From: Chaunax sp. Z400
Taxonomy: Eukaryota > Chordata > Actinopteri > Lophiiformes > Chaunacidae
Direction: 5' to 3'
Length of the DNA: 64,000 nt
Assembly: GCA_037577475.1 (NCBI GenBank)
Contig: CM075186.1
Span: 4,339,501 to 4,403,500, forward strand
The notes beneath the pieces are model-generated. The model was not told where the DNA came from and made no database searches. It saw only the letters and a list, made by a program, of their open reading frames with translations. A program made the translations under genes and the position numbers. Position 1 is the stretch's first letter, and each line of letters begins with the position of its first letter. Shown in pieces: positions 48,019-61,500 of the stretch.

Positions 48019-49544
48019 TTAGGATTAAGGGGTTAGGGTTGGGGTTAGACTGGGATTAGGGCTAGGGTTAGGGATAGGGCTAGGGTTAGGGTTTGGGTTA
48101 GGGTTAGGGTTTGGGCTAGGGTTAGGGTTAGGGTTTGAGCTAGGGTTAGGGTTAGGGTTTGAGCTAGGGTTAGGGCTAGGGTTAGGGTTAGGGTTTGGGC
48201 TAGGGTTAGGTTTAGGGTTTGGGCTAGGGTTAGGGTTAGGGTTAGGGTTTGGGCTAGGGTTAGGGTTAGGGTTTGGGGTAAAGTTAGGGTTAGGGTTTGG
48301 GCTAGGGTTAGGGTTAGAATTTCGGCTAGGGTTAGGGTTAGGGTTAGGGCTAGGGTTAGGGTTAGGGTTAGGGTTTGGGCTAGGGTTTGAGCTAGGGTTA
48401 GGGTTTGGGTTAGGGTTAGGGTGTGGGCTAGGGTTAGGGTTAGGGTTTGAGCTAGGGTTAGGGCTAGGGCTAGGGTTAGGGTTTGGGCTAGGGTTAGGGC
48501 TAGGGTTAGGGTTAGGGTTTGAGCTAGGGTTAGGGTTTTGGCTAGGGTTAGGGTTAGGGTGTGGGCTAGGGTTAGAGCTAGGGTTAGGGTTAGGGTTTGA
48601 GCTAGGGTTAGGGTTTTGGCTAGGGTTAGGGTTAGGGTTTGGGCTAGGGTTAGAGCTAGGGTTAGGGTTAGGGTTTGAGCTAGGGTTAGGGTTAGGGTTT
48701 GGGCTAGGGTTAGGGCCAGGGTTAGGGTTAGGGTTTGGGCTAGGGTTAGGGTTAGGGTTAGGGTTTGGGCTAGGGTTAGGGTTAGGTTTAAGGTTTGGGC
48801 TAGGGTTAGGGTTAGGGTTTGGGCTAGGGTTAGGGTTAGAGTTTGGGCTAGGGTTACAGTTAGGGTTAGGGCTAGGGTTAGGGTTAGGGCTAGGGTTAGG
48901 GTTAGGGCTAGGGTTAGGGTTATGGTTATGACTAGGGTTAGGGTTAGGGTTAGGGTTTGGGCTAGGGTTAGGGTTAGGGTTTGGGCTAGGGTTAGGGTTA
49001 GGGTTTGGGCTAGGGTTAGGGTTAGGGTTAGGATTAGGGCTAGGGTTAGGGTTAGGGTTAGGGTTTGGGCTAGGGTTTGAGCTAGGGTTAGGGTTTGGGC
49101 TAGGGTTAGGGTTAGGGTGTGGGCTAGGGTTAGGGTTAGGGTTTGAGCTAGGGTTAGGGCTAGGGTTAGGGTTAGGGTTAGGGTTTGAGCTAGGGTTAGG
49201 GTTTCGGCTAGGGTTAGGGTTAGGGTGTGGGCTAGGGTTAGGGTTAGGGTTAGGGTTAGGGTTTGAGCTAGGGTTAGGGTTAGGGTTTGGGCTAGGGTTA
49301 GAGCTAGGGTTAGGGTTAGGGTTTGGGCTAGGGTTAGGGTTAGGGTTTGAGCTAGGGTTAGGGTTAGGGTTTGGGCTAGGGTTAGGGCCAGGGTTAGGGT
49401 TAGGATTTGGGCTAGGGTTAGGTTTAGGGTTAGGGTTTGGGCTAGGGTTAGGGTTAGGGTTAGGGTTAGGGTTTGGGCTAGGGTTAGGGTTAGGGTTTGG
49501 GCTAGGGTTAGGGTTAGGGTTTGAGCTAGGGTTAGGGTTAGGGT
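48019..49544 (+). repeat. Degenerate TTAGGG array, segment 3a
   Basis: Follows copy 2 of the island and closely resembles the sequence that follows copy 1, with GGGTTTGGGCTA, GGGTGTGGGCTA and GGGCCA variants in similar order. Confidence 0.93.
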
Positions 49545-52500
49545 TAGGGTTTGAGCTAGGGTTAGGGTTTGAGCTAGGGTTAGGGTTTGAGCTAGGGTTA
49601 GGGTTTGAGCTAGGGTTAGGGTTAGGGTTTGAGCTAGGGTTAGGTTTAGGGTTAGGGTTTGAGCTAGGGTTAGGGTTAGGGTTAGGGTTTGAGCTGGGGT
49701 TAGGGTTAGGGTTAGGGTTTGAGCTAGGGTTAGGGTTAGGGTTAGTGTTTGAGGTAGGGTTAGGGTTAGGGTTTGAGCTAGGGTTAGGGTTTGAGCTAGG
49801 GTTAGGGTTTGAGCTAGGGTTAGGGTTAGGGTTTGAGCTAGGGTTAGGGTTAGGGTTAGGGTTAGGGTTAGGGTTTGAGCTAGGGTTAGGGTTAGGGTTA
49901 GGGTTTGAGCTAGGGTTAGGGTTTGAGCTAGGGTTAGGGTTAGGGTTAGGGTTTGAGCTAGGGTTAGGGTTAGGGTTTGAGCAAGGGTTAGGGTTTGAGC
50001 TAGGGTTAGGGTTAGGGTTAGGGTTTGAGCTAGGGTTAGGGTTAGGGTTTGAGCTAGGGTTAGGGTTAGGGTTAGGGCTTGAGCTAGGGTTAGGGTTAGG
50101 GTTAGGGTTTGAGCTAGGGTTAGGGTTAGGGTTTGAGCTAGGGTTAGGGTTAGGGTTTGAGCTAGGGTTAGGGTTAGGGTTTGAGCTAGGGTTAGGGTTA
50201 GGGTTAGGGTTTGAGCTAGGGTTAGGGTCAGGGTTAGGGTTTGAGCTAGGGTTAGGGTCAGGGTTAGGGTTTGAGCTAGGGTTAGGGTTTGAGCTAGGGT
50301 TAGGGTTAGGGTTTGAGCTAGGGTTAGGGTTAGGGTTAGGGTTTGAGCTAGGGTTAGGGTTAGGGTTAGGGTTTGAGCTAGGGTTAGGGTTTGAGCTAGG
50401 GTTAGGGTTAGGGTTAGGGTTTGAGCTAGGGTTAGGGTTAGGGTTAGGATTTGGGCTAGGGTTAGGTTTAGGGTTAGGGTTTGGGCTAGGGTTAGGGTTA
50501 GGGTTAGGGTTAGGGTTTGGGCTAGGGTTAGGGTTAGGGTTTGGGCTAGGGTTAGGGTTAGGGTTTGAGCTAGGGTTAGGGTTAGGGTTAGGGTTTGAGC
50601 TAGGGTTAGGGTTTGAGCTAGGGTTAGGGTTTGAGCTAGGGTTAGGGTTTGAGCTAGGGTTAGGGTTTGAGCTAGGGTTAGGTTTAGGGTTAGGGTTTGA
50701 GCTAGGGTTAGGGTTAGGGTTAGGGTTTGAGCTGGGGTTAGGGTTAGGGTTAGGGTTTGAGCTAGGGTTAGGGTTAGGGTTAGTGTTTGAGGTAGGGTTA
50801 GGGTTAGGGTTTGAGCTAGGGTTAGGGTTTGAGCTAGGGTTAGGGTTTGAGCTAGGGTTAGGGTTAGGGTTTGAGCTAGGGTTAGGGTTAGGGTTAGGGT
50901 TTGAGCTAGGGTTAGGGTTAGGGTTAGGGTTTGAGCTAGGGTTAGGGTTAGGGTTAGGGTTTGAGCTAGGGTTAGGGTTAGGGTTAGGGTTTGAGCTAGG
51001 GTTAGGTTTAGGGTTTGAGCTAGGGTTAGGGTTTGAGCTAGGGTTAGGGTTAGGGTTTGAGCTAGGGTTAGGGTTAGGGTTAGGGTTTGAGCTAGGGTTA
51101 GGTTTAGGGTTTGAGCTAGGGTTAGGGTTTGAGCTAGGGTTAGGGTTAGGGTTTGAGCTAGGGTTAGGGTTAGGGTTAGGGTTTGGGCTAGGGTTAGGGT
51201 TAGGGTTTGAGCTAGGGTTAGGGTTAGGGTTTGGGCTAGGGTTAGGGCCAGGGTTAGGGTTAGGATTTGGGCTAGGGTTAGGGTTAGGGTTAGGGTTTGG
51301 GCTAGGGTTAGGGTTAGGGTTAGGGTTAGGGTTTGGGCTAGGGTTAGGGTTAGGGTTTGGGCTAGGGTTAGGGTTAGAGTTTGGGCTAGGGTTAGGGTTA
51401 GGGTTAGGGTTTGAGCTAGGGTTAGGGTTTGAGCTAGGGTTAGGGTTTTAGCTAGGGTTAGGGTTAGGGTTTGAGCTAGGGTTAGGTTTAGGGTTAGGGT
51501 TTGAGCTAGGGTTAGGGTTTTAAGCTAGGGTTAGGGTTAGGGTTAGGGTTTGAGCTAGGGTTAGGGTTAGGGTTTGAGGTAGGGTTAGGGTTAGGGTTTG
51601 AGCTAGGGTTAGGGTTTGAGCTAGGGTTAGGGTTTGAGCTAGGGTTAGGGATAGGGTTTGAGCTAGGGTTAGGGTTAGGGTTAGGGTTTGAGCTAGGGTT
51701 AGGGTTAGGGTTAGGGTTTGATCTAGGGTTAGGGTTAGGGCTTGAGCTAGGGTTAGGGTTAGGGTTTGAGCTAGGGTTAGGGTTAGGGTTTGAGCTAGGG
51801 TTAGGGTTAGGGCTAGGGTTTGAGCTAGGGTTAGGGTTAGGGTTTGAGCTAGGGTTAGGGTTAGGGTTAGGGTTTGAGCTAGGGTTAGGGTTAGGGTTAG
51901 GGTTTGAGCTAGGGTTAGGGTTAGGGTTTGAGCTAGGGTTAGGGTTAGGGTTAGGGTTTGAAGTAGGGTTAGGGTTAAGGTTTGAGCTAGGGTTAGGGTT
52001 AGGGTTAGGGTTTGAGCTAGGGTTAGGGTTAGGGTTTGAGCTAGGGTTAGGGTTTGAGCTAGGGTTAGGGTTTGAGCTAGGGTTAGGGTTTGGGTTTGAG
52101 CTAGGGTTAGGGTTAGGGTTAGGGTTAGGGTTTGAGCTAGGGTTAGGGTTAGGGTTAGGGTTTGAGCTAGGGTTAGGGTTAGGGTTAGGGTTAGGGTTTG
52201 AGCTAGGGTTAGGGTTAGGGTTAGGGTTTGAGCTAGGGTTAGGGTTAGGGTTAGGGTTTGAGCTAGGGTTAGGGTTAGGGTTTGAGCTAGGGTTAGGGTT
52301 AGGGTTAGGGTTTGAGGTAGGGTTAGGGTTAAGGTTTGAGCTAGGGTTAGGGTTAGGGTTAGGGTTTGAGCTAGGGTTAGGGTTAGGGTTTGAGCTAGGG
52401 TTAGGGTTTGAGCTAGGGTTAGGGTTTGAGCTGGGGTTAGGGTTTGGGTTTGAGCTAGGGTTAGGTTTAGGGTTAGGGTTTGAGCTAGGGTTAGGGTTAG

Positions 52501-55500
52501 GGTTAGGGTTTGAGCTAGGGTTAGGGTTTGAGCTAGGGTTAGGGTTAGGGTTTGAGCTAGGGTTAGGGTTAGGGTTAGGGTTTGAGCTAGGGTTAGGGTT
52601 AGGGTTTGAGCTAGGGTTAGGGTTAGGGTTTGAGCTATGGTTAGGGTTAGGGTTAGGGTTTGAGCTAGGGTTAGGGTTAGGGTTAGGGTTTGAGCTAGGG
52701 TTAGGGTTAGGGTTAGGGTTTGAGCTAGGGTTAGGGTTAGGGTTAGGGTTAGGGTTTGAGCTAGGGTTAGGGTTAGGGTTTGAGCAAGGGTTAGGGTTAG
52801 GGTTAGGGTTTGAGCTAGGGTTAGGGTTAGGGTTAGGGTTTGAGCTAGGGTTAGGGTTAGGGTTAGGGTTTGAGCTAGGGTTAGGGTTAGGATTTGAGCA
52901 AGGGTTAGGGTTTGAGCTAGGGTTAGGGTTAGGGTTAGGGTTTGAGCTAGGGTTAGGGTTAGGGTTTGAGCTAGGGTTAGGGTTAGGGTTTGAGCAAGGG
53001 TTAGGGTTTGAGCTAGGGTTAGAGTTAGGGTTTGAGCTAGGGTTAGGGTTAGGGTTTGAGCTAGGGTTAGGGTTAGGGTTTGAGCTAGGGTTAGGGTTAG
53101 GGTTAGGGCTTGAGCTAGGGTTAGGGTTAGGGTTTGAGCTAGGGTTAGGGTTAGGGTTTTAGCTAGGGTTAGGTTTAGGGTTTGAGCTAGGGTTAGGGTT
53201 AGGGTTAGGGTTTGAGCTAGGGTTAGGGTTAGGGTTAGGGTTTGAGCTAGGGTTAGGGTTTGAGCTAGGGTTAGGGTTAGGGTTAGGGTTTGAGCTAGGG
53301 TTAGGGTTAGGGTTTGAGCAAGGGTTAGGGTTTGAGCTAGGGTTAGGGTTAGGGTTAGGGTTTGAGCTAGGGTTAGGGTTAGGGTTTGAGCTAGGGTTAG
53401 GGTTAGGGTTTGAGCTAGGGTTAGGGTTAGGGTTTGAGCAAGGGTTAGGGTTTGAGCTAGGGTTAGGGTTAGGGTTAGGGTTTGAGCTAGGGTTAGGGTT
53501 AGGGTTTGAGCTAGGGTTAGGGTTAGGGTTTGAGCTAGGGTTAGGGTTTGGGCTAGGGTTAGGGTTAGGGTGTGGGCTAGGGTTAGGGTTAGGGTTAGAG
53601 CTAGGGTTAGGGTTAGGGTTAGGGTTTGAGCTAGGGTTAGGGTTAGGGTTTGAGCTAGGGTTAGGGTTAGGGTTTGAGCTAGGGTTAGGGTTTGAGCTAG
53701 GGTTAGGGTTAGGGTTTGAGCTAGGGTTAGGGTTAGGGTTTGAGCTAGGGTTAGGGTTAGGGTTAGGGTTTGGGCTAGGGTTAGGGCTAGGGTTAGGGTT
53801 AGGGTTAGTGTTAGGGTTTGAGCTAGGGTTAGGGTTTCGGCTAGGGTTAGGGTTAGGGTGTGGGCTAGGGTTAGGGTTAGGGTTAGGGTTAGGGTTTGAG
53901 CTAGGGTTAGGGTTAGGGTTAGGGTTTGAGCTAGGGTTAGGGTTAGGGTTAGGGTTTGAGCTAGGGTTAGGGTTAGGGTTAGGGTTTGAGCTAGGGTTAG
54001 GGTTAGGGTTAGGGTTTTAGCTAGGGTTAGGGTTAGGGTTTGAGCTAGGGTTAGGTTTAGGGTTAGGGTTTGAGCTAGGGTTAGGGTTAGGGTTAGGGTT
54101 TTAAGCTAGGGTTAGGGTTAGGGTTAGGGTTTGAGCTAGGGTTAGGGTTAGGGTTAGGGTTTGAGGTAGGGTTAGGGTTAGGGTTTGAGCTAGGGTTAGG
54201 GTTTGAGCTAGGGTTAGGGTTTGAGCTAGGGTTAGGGATAGGGTTTGAGCTAGGGTTAGGGTTTGAGCTAGGGTTAGGGTTAGGGTTAGGGTTAGGGTTT
54301 GAGCTAGGGTTAGGGTTAGGGTTTGAGCAAGGGTTAGGGTTTGAGCTAGGGATAGGGTTAGGGTTAGGGTTTGAGCTAGGGTTAGGGTTAGGGTTAGGGT
54401 TTGAGCTAGGGTTAGGGTTAGGGTTAGGGTTTGAGCTAGGGTTAGGGTTAGGGTTTGAGCTAGGGTTAGGGTTTGAGCTAGGGTTAGGGTTAGGGTTTGA
54501 GCTAGGGTTTGAGCTAGGGTTAGGGTTTGAGCTAGGGTTAGGGTTAGGGTTAGGGTTTGAGCTAGGGTTAGGGTTAGGGTTAGGGTTTGAGCTAGGGTTA
54601 GGGTTAGGGTTAGGGTTTGATCTAGAGTTAGGGTTAGGGCTTGAGCTAGGGTTAGGGTTAGGGTTTGAGCTAGGGTTAGGGTTAGGGTTTGAGCTAGGGT
54701 TAGGGTTAGGGCTAGGGTTTGAGCTAGGGTTAGGGTTAGGGTTTGAGCTAGGGTTAGGGTTAGGGTTAGGGTTTGAGCTAGGGTTAGGGTTAGGGTTAGG
54801 GTTTGAGCTAGGGTTAGGGTTAGGGTTTGAGCTAGGGTTAGGGTTAGGGTTAGGGTTTGAAGTAGGGTTAGGGTTAAGGTTTGAGCTAGGGTTAGGGTTA
54901 GGGTTAGGGTTTGAGCTAGGGTTAGGGTTAGGGTTTGAGCTAGGGTTAGGGTTTGAGCTAGGGTTAGGGTTTGAGCTAGGGTTAGGGTTTGGGTTTGAGC
55001 TAGGGTTAGGGTTAGGGTTAGGGTTTGAGGTAGGGTTAGGGTTAGGGTTTGAGCTAGGGTTAGGGTTTGAGCTAGGGTTAGGGATAGGGTTTGAGCTAGG
55101 GTTAGGGTTAGGGTTTGAGCTAGGGTTAGGGTTAGGGTTTGAGCTAGGGTTAGGGTTAGGGTTAGGGTTTGAGCTAGGGTTAGGGTTTGAGCTAGGGTTA
55201 GGGTTAGGGTTAGGGTTAGGGTTTGAGCTAGGGTTAGGGTTAGGGTTTGAGCAAGGGTTAGGGTTTGAGCTAGGGATAGGGTTAGGGTTAGGGTTTGAGC
55301 TAGGGTTAGGGTTAGGGTTAGGGTTTGAGCTAGGGTTAGGGTTAGGGTTTGAGCTAGGGTTAGGGTTAGGGTTTGAGCTAGGGTTAGGGTTTGAGCTAGG
55401 GTTAGGGTTAGGGTTTGAGCTAGGGTTTGAGCTAGGGTTAGGGTTTGAGCTAGGGTTAGGGTTAGGGTTAGGGTTTGAGCTAGGGTTAGGGTTAGGGTTA

Positions 55501-58500
55501 GGGTTTGAGCTAGGGTTAGGGTTAGGGTTAGGGTTTGATCTAGGGTTAGGGTTAGGGCTTGAGCTAGGGTTAGGGTTAGGGTTTGAGCTAGGGTTAGGGT
55601 TAGGGTTTGAGCTAGGGTTAGGGTTAGGGCTAGGGTTTGAGCTAGGGTTAGGGTTAGGGTTTGAGCTAGGGTTAGGGTTAGGGTTAGGGTTTGAGCTAGG
55701 GTTAGGGTTAGGGTTAGGGTTTGAGCTAGGGTTAGGGTTAGGGTTTGAGCTAGGGTTAGGGTTAGGGTTAGGGTTTGAAGTAGGGTTAGGGTTAAGGTTT
55801 GAGCTAGGGTTAGGGTTAGGGTTAGGGTTTGAGCTAGGGTTAGGGTTAGGGTTTGAGCTAGGGTTAGGGTTTGAGCTAGGGTTAGGGTTTGAGCTAGGGT
55901 TAGGGTTTGGGTTTGAGCTAGGGTTAGGGTTAGGGTTAGGGTTAGGGTTTGAGCTAGGGTTAGGGTTAGGGTTAGGGTTTGAGCTAGGGTTAGGGTTAGG
56001 GTTAGGGTTAGGGTTTGAGCTAGGGTTAGGGTTAGGGTTTGAGCTAGGGTTAGGGTTAGGGTTAGGGTTTGAGCTAGGGTTAGGGTTAGGGTTTGAGCTA
56101 GGGTTAGGGTTAGGGTTAGGGTTTGAGGTAGGGTTAGGGTTAAGGTTTGAGCTAGGGTTAGGGTTAGGGTTAGGGTTTGAGCTAGGGTTAGGGTTAGGGT
56201 TTGAGCTAGGGTTAGGGTTTGAGCTAGGGTTAGGGTTTGAGCTGGGGTTAGGGTTTGGGTTTGAGCTAGGGTTAGGTTTAGGGTTAGGGTTTGAGCTAGG
56301 GTTAGGGTTAGGGTTAGGGTTTGAGCTAGGGTTAGGGTTAGGGTTAGGGTTAGGGTTTGAGCTAGGGTTAGGGTTAGGGTTTGAGCTAGGGTTAGGGTTT
56401 GAGCTAGGGTTAGGGTTAGGGTTTGAGCTAGGGTTAGGGTTAGGGTTAGGGTTTGAGCTAGGGTTAGGGTTAGGGTTAGGGTTTGAGCTAGTGTTAGGGT
56501 TAGGGTTAGGGTTTGAGCTAGGGTTAGGGTTAGGGTTAGGGTTAGGGTTTGAGCTAGGGTTAGGGTTAGGGTTTGAGCAAGGGTTAGGGTTTGAGCTAGG
56601 GTTAGGGTTAGGGTTTGAGCTAGGGTTAGGGTTAGGGTTTGAGCTAGGGTTAGGGTTTGAGCTAGGGTTAGGGTTAGGGTTTGAGCTAGGGTTAGGGTTA
56701 GGGTTAGGGTTTGAGCTAGGGTTAGGGTTAGGGTTTGAGCTAGGGTTAGGGTTAGGGTTTGAGCTATGGTTAGGGTTAGGGTTAGGGTTTGAGCTAGGGT
56801 TAGGGTTAGGGTTAGGGTTTGAGCTAGGGTTAGGGTTAGGGTTAGGGTTTGAGCTAGGGTTAGGGTTAGGGTTAGGGTTAGGGTTTGAGCTAGGGTTAGG
56901 GTTAGGGTTTGAGCAAGGGTTAGGGTTAGGGTTAGGGTTTGAGCTAGGGTTAGGGTTAGGGTTAGGGTTTGAGCTAGGGTTAGGGTTAGGGTTAGGGTTT
57001 GAGCTAGGGTTAGGGTTAGGGTTAGGGTTTGAGCTAGGGTTAGGGTTAGGGTTTGAGCAAGGGTTAGGGTTTGAGCTAGGGTTAGGGTTAGGGTTAGGGT
57101 TTGAGCTAGGGTTAGGGTTAGGGTTTGAGCTAGGGTTAGGGTTAGGGTTTGAGCAAGGGTTAGGGTTTGAGCTAGGGTTAGGGTTAGAGTTAGGGTTTGA
57201 GCTAGGGTTAGGGTTAGGGTTTGAGCTAGGGTTAGGGTTAGGGTTTGAGCTAGGGTTAGGGTTAGGGTTAGGGCTTGAGCTAGGGTTAGGGTTAGGGTTT
57301 GAGCTAGGGTTAGGGTTAGGGTTTTAGCTAGGGTTAGGTTTAGGGTTTGAGCTAGGGTTAGGGTTAGGGTTAGGGTTTGAGCTAGGGTTAGGGTTAGGGT
57401 TAGGGTTTGAGCTAGGGTTAGGGTTTGAGCTAGGGTTAGGGTTAGGGTTAGTGTTTGAGCTAGGGTTAGGGTTAGGGTTAGGGTTTGAGCTAGGGTTAGG
57501 GTTAGGGTTTGAGCTTAGGGTTAGGGTTAGGGTTTGAGCTAGGGTTAGGGTTAGGGTTTGAGCTAGGGTTAGGGTTAGGGTTAGGGTTTGAGCTAGGGTT
57601 AGGGTTAGGGTTTGAGCTAGGGTTAGGGTTTGAGCTAGGGTTAGGGTTTGAGCTAGGGTTAGGGTTAGGGTTTGAGCTAGGGTTAGGTTTAGTGTTAGGG
57701 TTTGAGCTAGGGTTAGGGTTAGGGTTAGGGTTAGGGTTAGGGTTTGAGCTAGGGTTAGGGTTTGAGCTAGGGTTAGGGTTAGGGTTTGAGCTAGGGTTAG
57801 GGTTAGGGTTAGGGTTTGAGCTAGGGTTAGGGTTAGGGTTTGAGCTAGGGTTAGGGTTAGGGTTTGAGCTAGGGTTAGGGTTAGGGTTAGGGTTTGAGCT
57901 AGGGTTAGGGTTAGGGTTAGGGTTTGAGCTAGGGTTAGGGTTTGAGCTAGGGTTAGGGTTAGGGTTAGGGTTAGGGTTTGAGCTAGGGTTAGGGTTTGAG
58001 CAAGGGTTAGGGTTTGAGCTAGGGCTAGGGTTAGGGTTAGGGTTTGAGCTAGGGTTAGGGTTAGGGTTAGGGTTTGAGCTAGGGTTAGGGTTAGGGTTAG
58101 GGTTTGAGCTAGGGTTAGGTTTAGGGTTTGAGCTAGGGTTAGGGTTTGAGCTAGGGTTAGGGTTAGGGTTTGAGCTAGGGTTAGGGTTAGGGTTAGGGTT
58201 TGAGCTAGGGTTAGGTTTAGGGTTTGAGCTAGGGTTAGGGTTTGAGCTAGGGTTAGGGTTAGGGTTTGAGCTAGGGTTAGGGTTAGGGTTAGGGTTTGGG
58301 CTAGGGTTAGGGTTAGGGTTTGAGCTAGGGTTAGGGTTAGGGTTTGGGCTAGGGTTAGGGCCAGGGTTAGGGTTAGGATTTGGGCTAGGGTTAGGGTTAG
58401 GGTTAGGGTTTGGGCTAGGGTTAGGGTTAGGGTTAGGGTTAGGGTTTGGGCTAGGGTTAGGGTTAGGGTTTGGGCTAGGGTTAGGGTTAGAGTTTGGGCT

Positions 58501-61500
58501 AGGGTTAGGGTTAGGGTTAGGGTTTGAGCTAGGGTTAGGGTTTGAGCTAGGGTTAGGGTTTTAGCTAGGGTTAGGGTTAGGGTTTGAGCTAGGGTTAGGT
58601 TTAGGGTTAGGGTTTGAGCTAGGGTTAGGGTTAGGGTTTGAGCTAGGGTTAGGGTTAGGGTTAGGGTTTGAGCTAGGGTTAGGTTTAGGGTTTGAGCTAG
58701 GGTTAGGGTTTGAGCTAGGGTTAGGGTTAGGGTTTGAGCTAGGGTTAGGGTTAGGGTTAGGGTTTGGGCTAGGGTTAGGGTTAGGGTTTGAGCTAGGGTT
58801 AGGGTTAGGGTTTGGGCTAGGGTTAGGGCCAGGGTTAGGGTTAGGATTTGGGCTAGGGTTAGGGTTAGGGTTAGGGTTTGGGCTAGGGTTAGGGTTAGGG
58901 TTAGGGTTAGGGTTTGGGCTAGGGTTAGGGTTAGGGTTTGGGCTAGGGTTAGGGTTAGAGTTTGGGCTAGGGTTAGGGTTAGGGTTAGGGTTTGAGCTAG
59001 GGTTAGGGTTTGAGCTAGGGTTAGGGTTTTAGCTAGGGTTAGGGTTAGGGTTTGAGCTAGGGTTAGGTTTAGGGTTAGGGTTTGAGCTAGGGTTAGGGTT
59101 TTAGCTAGGGTTAGGGTTAGGGTTTGAGCTAGGGTTAGGGTTTGAGCTAGGGTTAGGGTTTGAGCTAGGGTTAGGGTTTGGGTTTGAGCTAGGGTTAGGG
59201 TTAGGGTTAGGGTTTGAGGTAGGGTTAGGGTTAGGGTTTGAGCTAGGGTTAGGGTTTGAGCTAGGGTTAGGGTTTGAGCTAGGGTTAGGGATAGGGTTTG
59301 AGCTAGGGTTAGGGTTAGGGTTTGAGCTAGGGTTAGGGTTAGGGTTTGAGCTAGGGTTAGGGTTAGGGTTAGGGTTTGAGCTAGGGTTAGGGTTTGAGCT
59401 AGGGTTAGGGTTAGGGTTAGGGTTAGGGTTTGAGCTAGGGTTAGGGTTAGGGTTTGAGCAAGGGTTAGGGTTTGAGCTAGGGATAGGGTTAGGGTTAGGG
59501 TTTGAGCTAGGGTTAGGGTTAGGGTTAGGGTTTGAGCTAGGGTTAGGGTTAGGGTTAGGGTTTGAGCTAGGGTTAGGGTTAGGGTTTGAGCTAGGGTTAG
59601 GGTTTGAGCTAGGGTTAGGGTTAGGGTTTGAGCTAGGGTTTGAGCTAGGGTTAGGGTTTGAGCTAGGGTTAGGGTTAGGGTTAGGGTTTGAGCTAGGGTT
59701 AGGGTTAGGGTTAGGGTTTGAGCTAGGGTTAGGGTTAGGGTTAGGGTTTGATCTAGGGTTAGGGTTAGGGCTTGAGCTAGGGTTAGGGTTAGGGTTTGAG
59801 CTAGGGTTAGGGTTAGGGTTTGAGCTAGGGTTAGGGTTAGGGCTAGGGTTTGAGCTAGGGTTAGGGTTAGGGTTTGAGCTAGGGTTAGGGTTAGGGTTAG
59901 GGTTTGAGCTAGGGTTAGGGTTAGGGTTAGGGTTTGAGCTAGGGTTAGGGTTAGGGTTTGAGCTAGGGTTAGGGTTAGGGTTAGGGTTTGAAGTAGGGTT
60001 AGGGTTAAGGTTTGAGCTAGGGTTAGGGTTAGGGTTAGGGTTTGAGCTAGGGTTAGGGTTAGGGTTTGAGCTAGGGTTAGGGTTTGAGCTAGGGTTAGGG
60101 TTTGAGCTAGGGTTAGGGTTTGGGTTTGAGCTAGGGTTAGGGTTAGGGTTAGGGTTAGGGTTTGAGCTAGGGTTAGGGTTAGGGTTAGGGTTTGAGCTAG
60201 GGTTAGGGTTAGGGTTAGGGTTAGGGTTTGAGCTAGGGTTAGGGTTAGGGTTTGAGCTAGGGTTAGGGTTAGGGTTAGGGTTTGAGCTAGGGTTAGGGTT
60301 AGGGTTTGAGCTAGGGTTAGGGTTAGGGTTAGGGTTTGAGGTAGGGTTAGGGTTAAGGTTTGAGCTAGGGTTAGGGTTAGGGTTAGGGTTTGAGCTAGGG
60401 TTAGGGTTAGGGTTTGAGCTAGGGTTAGGGTTTGAGCTAGGGTTAGGGTTTGAGCTGGGGTTAGGGTTTGGGTTTGAGCTAGGGTTAGGTTTAGGGTTAG
60501 GGTTTGAGCTAGGGTTAGGGTTAGGGTTAGGGTTTGAGCTAGGGTTAGGGTTAGGGTTAGGGTTAGGGTTTGAGCTAGGGTTAGGGTTAGGGTTTGAGCT
60601 AGGGTTAGGGTTTGAGCTAGGGTTAGGGTTAGGGTTTGAGCTAGGGTTAGGGTTAGGGTTAGGGTTTGAGCTAGGGTTAGGGTTAGGGTTAGGGTTTGAG
60701 CTAGTGTTAGGGTTAGGGTTAGGGTTTGAGCTAGGGTTAGGGTTAGGGTTAGGGTTAGGGTTTGAGCTAGGGTTAGGGTTAGGGTTTGAGCAAGGGTTAG
60801 GGTTTGAGCTAGGGTTAGGGTTAGGGTTTGAGCTAGGGTTAGGGTTAGGGTTTGAGCTAGGGTTAGGGTTTGAGCTAGGGTTAGGGTTAGGGTTTGAGCT
60901 AGGGTTAGGGTTAGGGTTAGGGTTTGAGCTAGGGTTAGGGTTAGGGTTTGAGCTAGGGTTAGGGTTAGGGTTTGAGCTATGGTTAGGGTTAGGGTTAGGG
61001 TTTGAGCTAGGGTTAGGGTTAGGGTTAGGGTTTGAGCTAGGGTTAGGGTTAGGGTTAGGGTTTGAGCTAGGGTTAGGGTTAGGGTTAGGGTTTGAGCTAG
61101 GGTTAGGGTTAGGGTTTGAGCAAGGGTTAGGGTTAGGGTTAGGGTTTGAGCTAGGGTTAGGGTTAGGGTTAGGGTTTGAGCTAGGGTTAGGGTTAGGGTT
61201 AGGGTTTGAGCTAGGGTTAGGGTTAGGGTTTGAGCAAGGGTTAGGGTTTGAGCTAGGGTTAGGGTTAGGGTTAGGGTTTGAGCTAGGGTTAGGGTTAGGG
61301 TTTGAGCTAGGGTTAGGGTTAGGGTTTGAGCAAGGGTTAGGGTTTGAGCTAGGGTTAGGGTTAGAGTTAGGGTTTGAGCTAGGGTTAGGGTTAGGGTTTG
61401 AGCTAGGGTTAGGGTTAGGGTTTGAGCTAGGGTTAGGGTTAGGGTTAGGGCTTGAGCTAGGGTTAGGGTTAGGGTTTGAGCTAGGGTTAGGGTTAGGGTT

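Noticed and set aside
49745..51451. 568-codon plus-strand open frame and its relatives at 56491, 57509, 60704 and 61956
   Set aside because: (GL)nGFEL polymers are direct translations of the satellite. They are used here only as markers of repeat copies.
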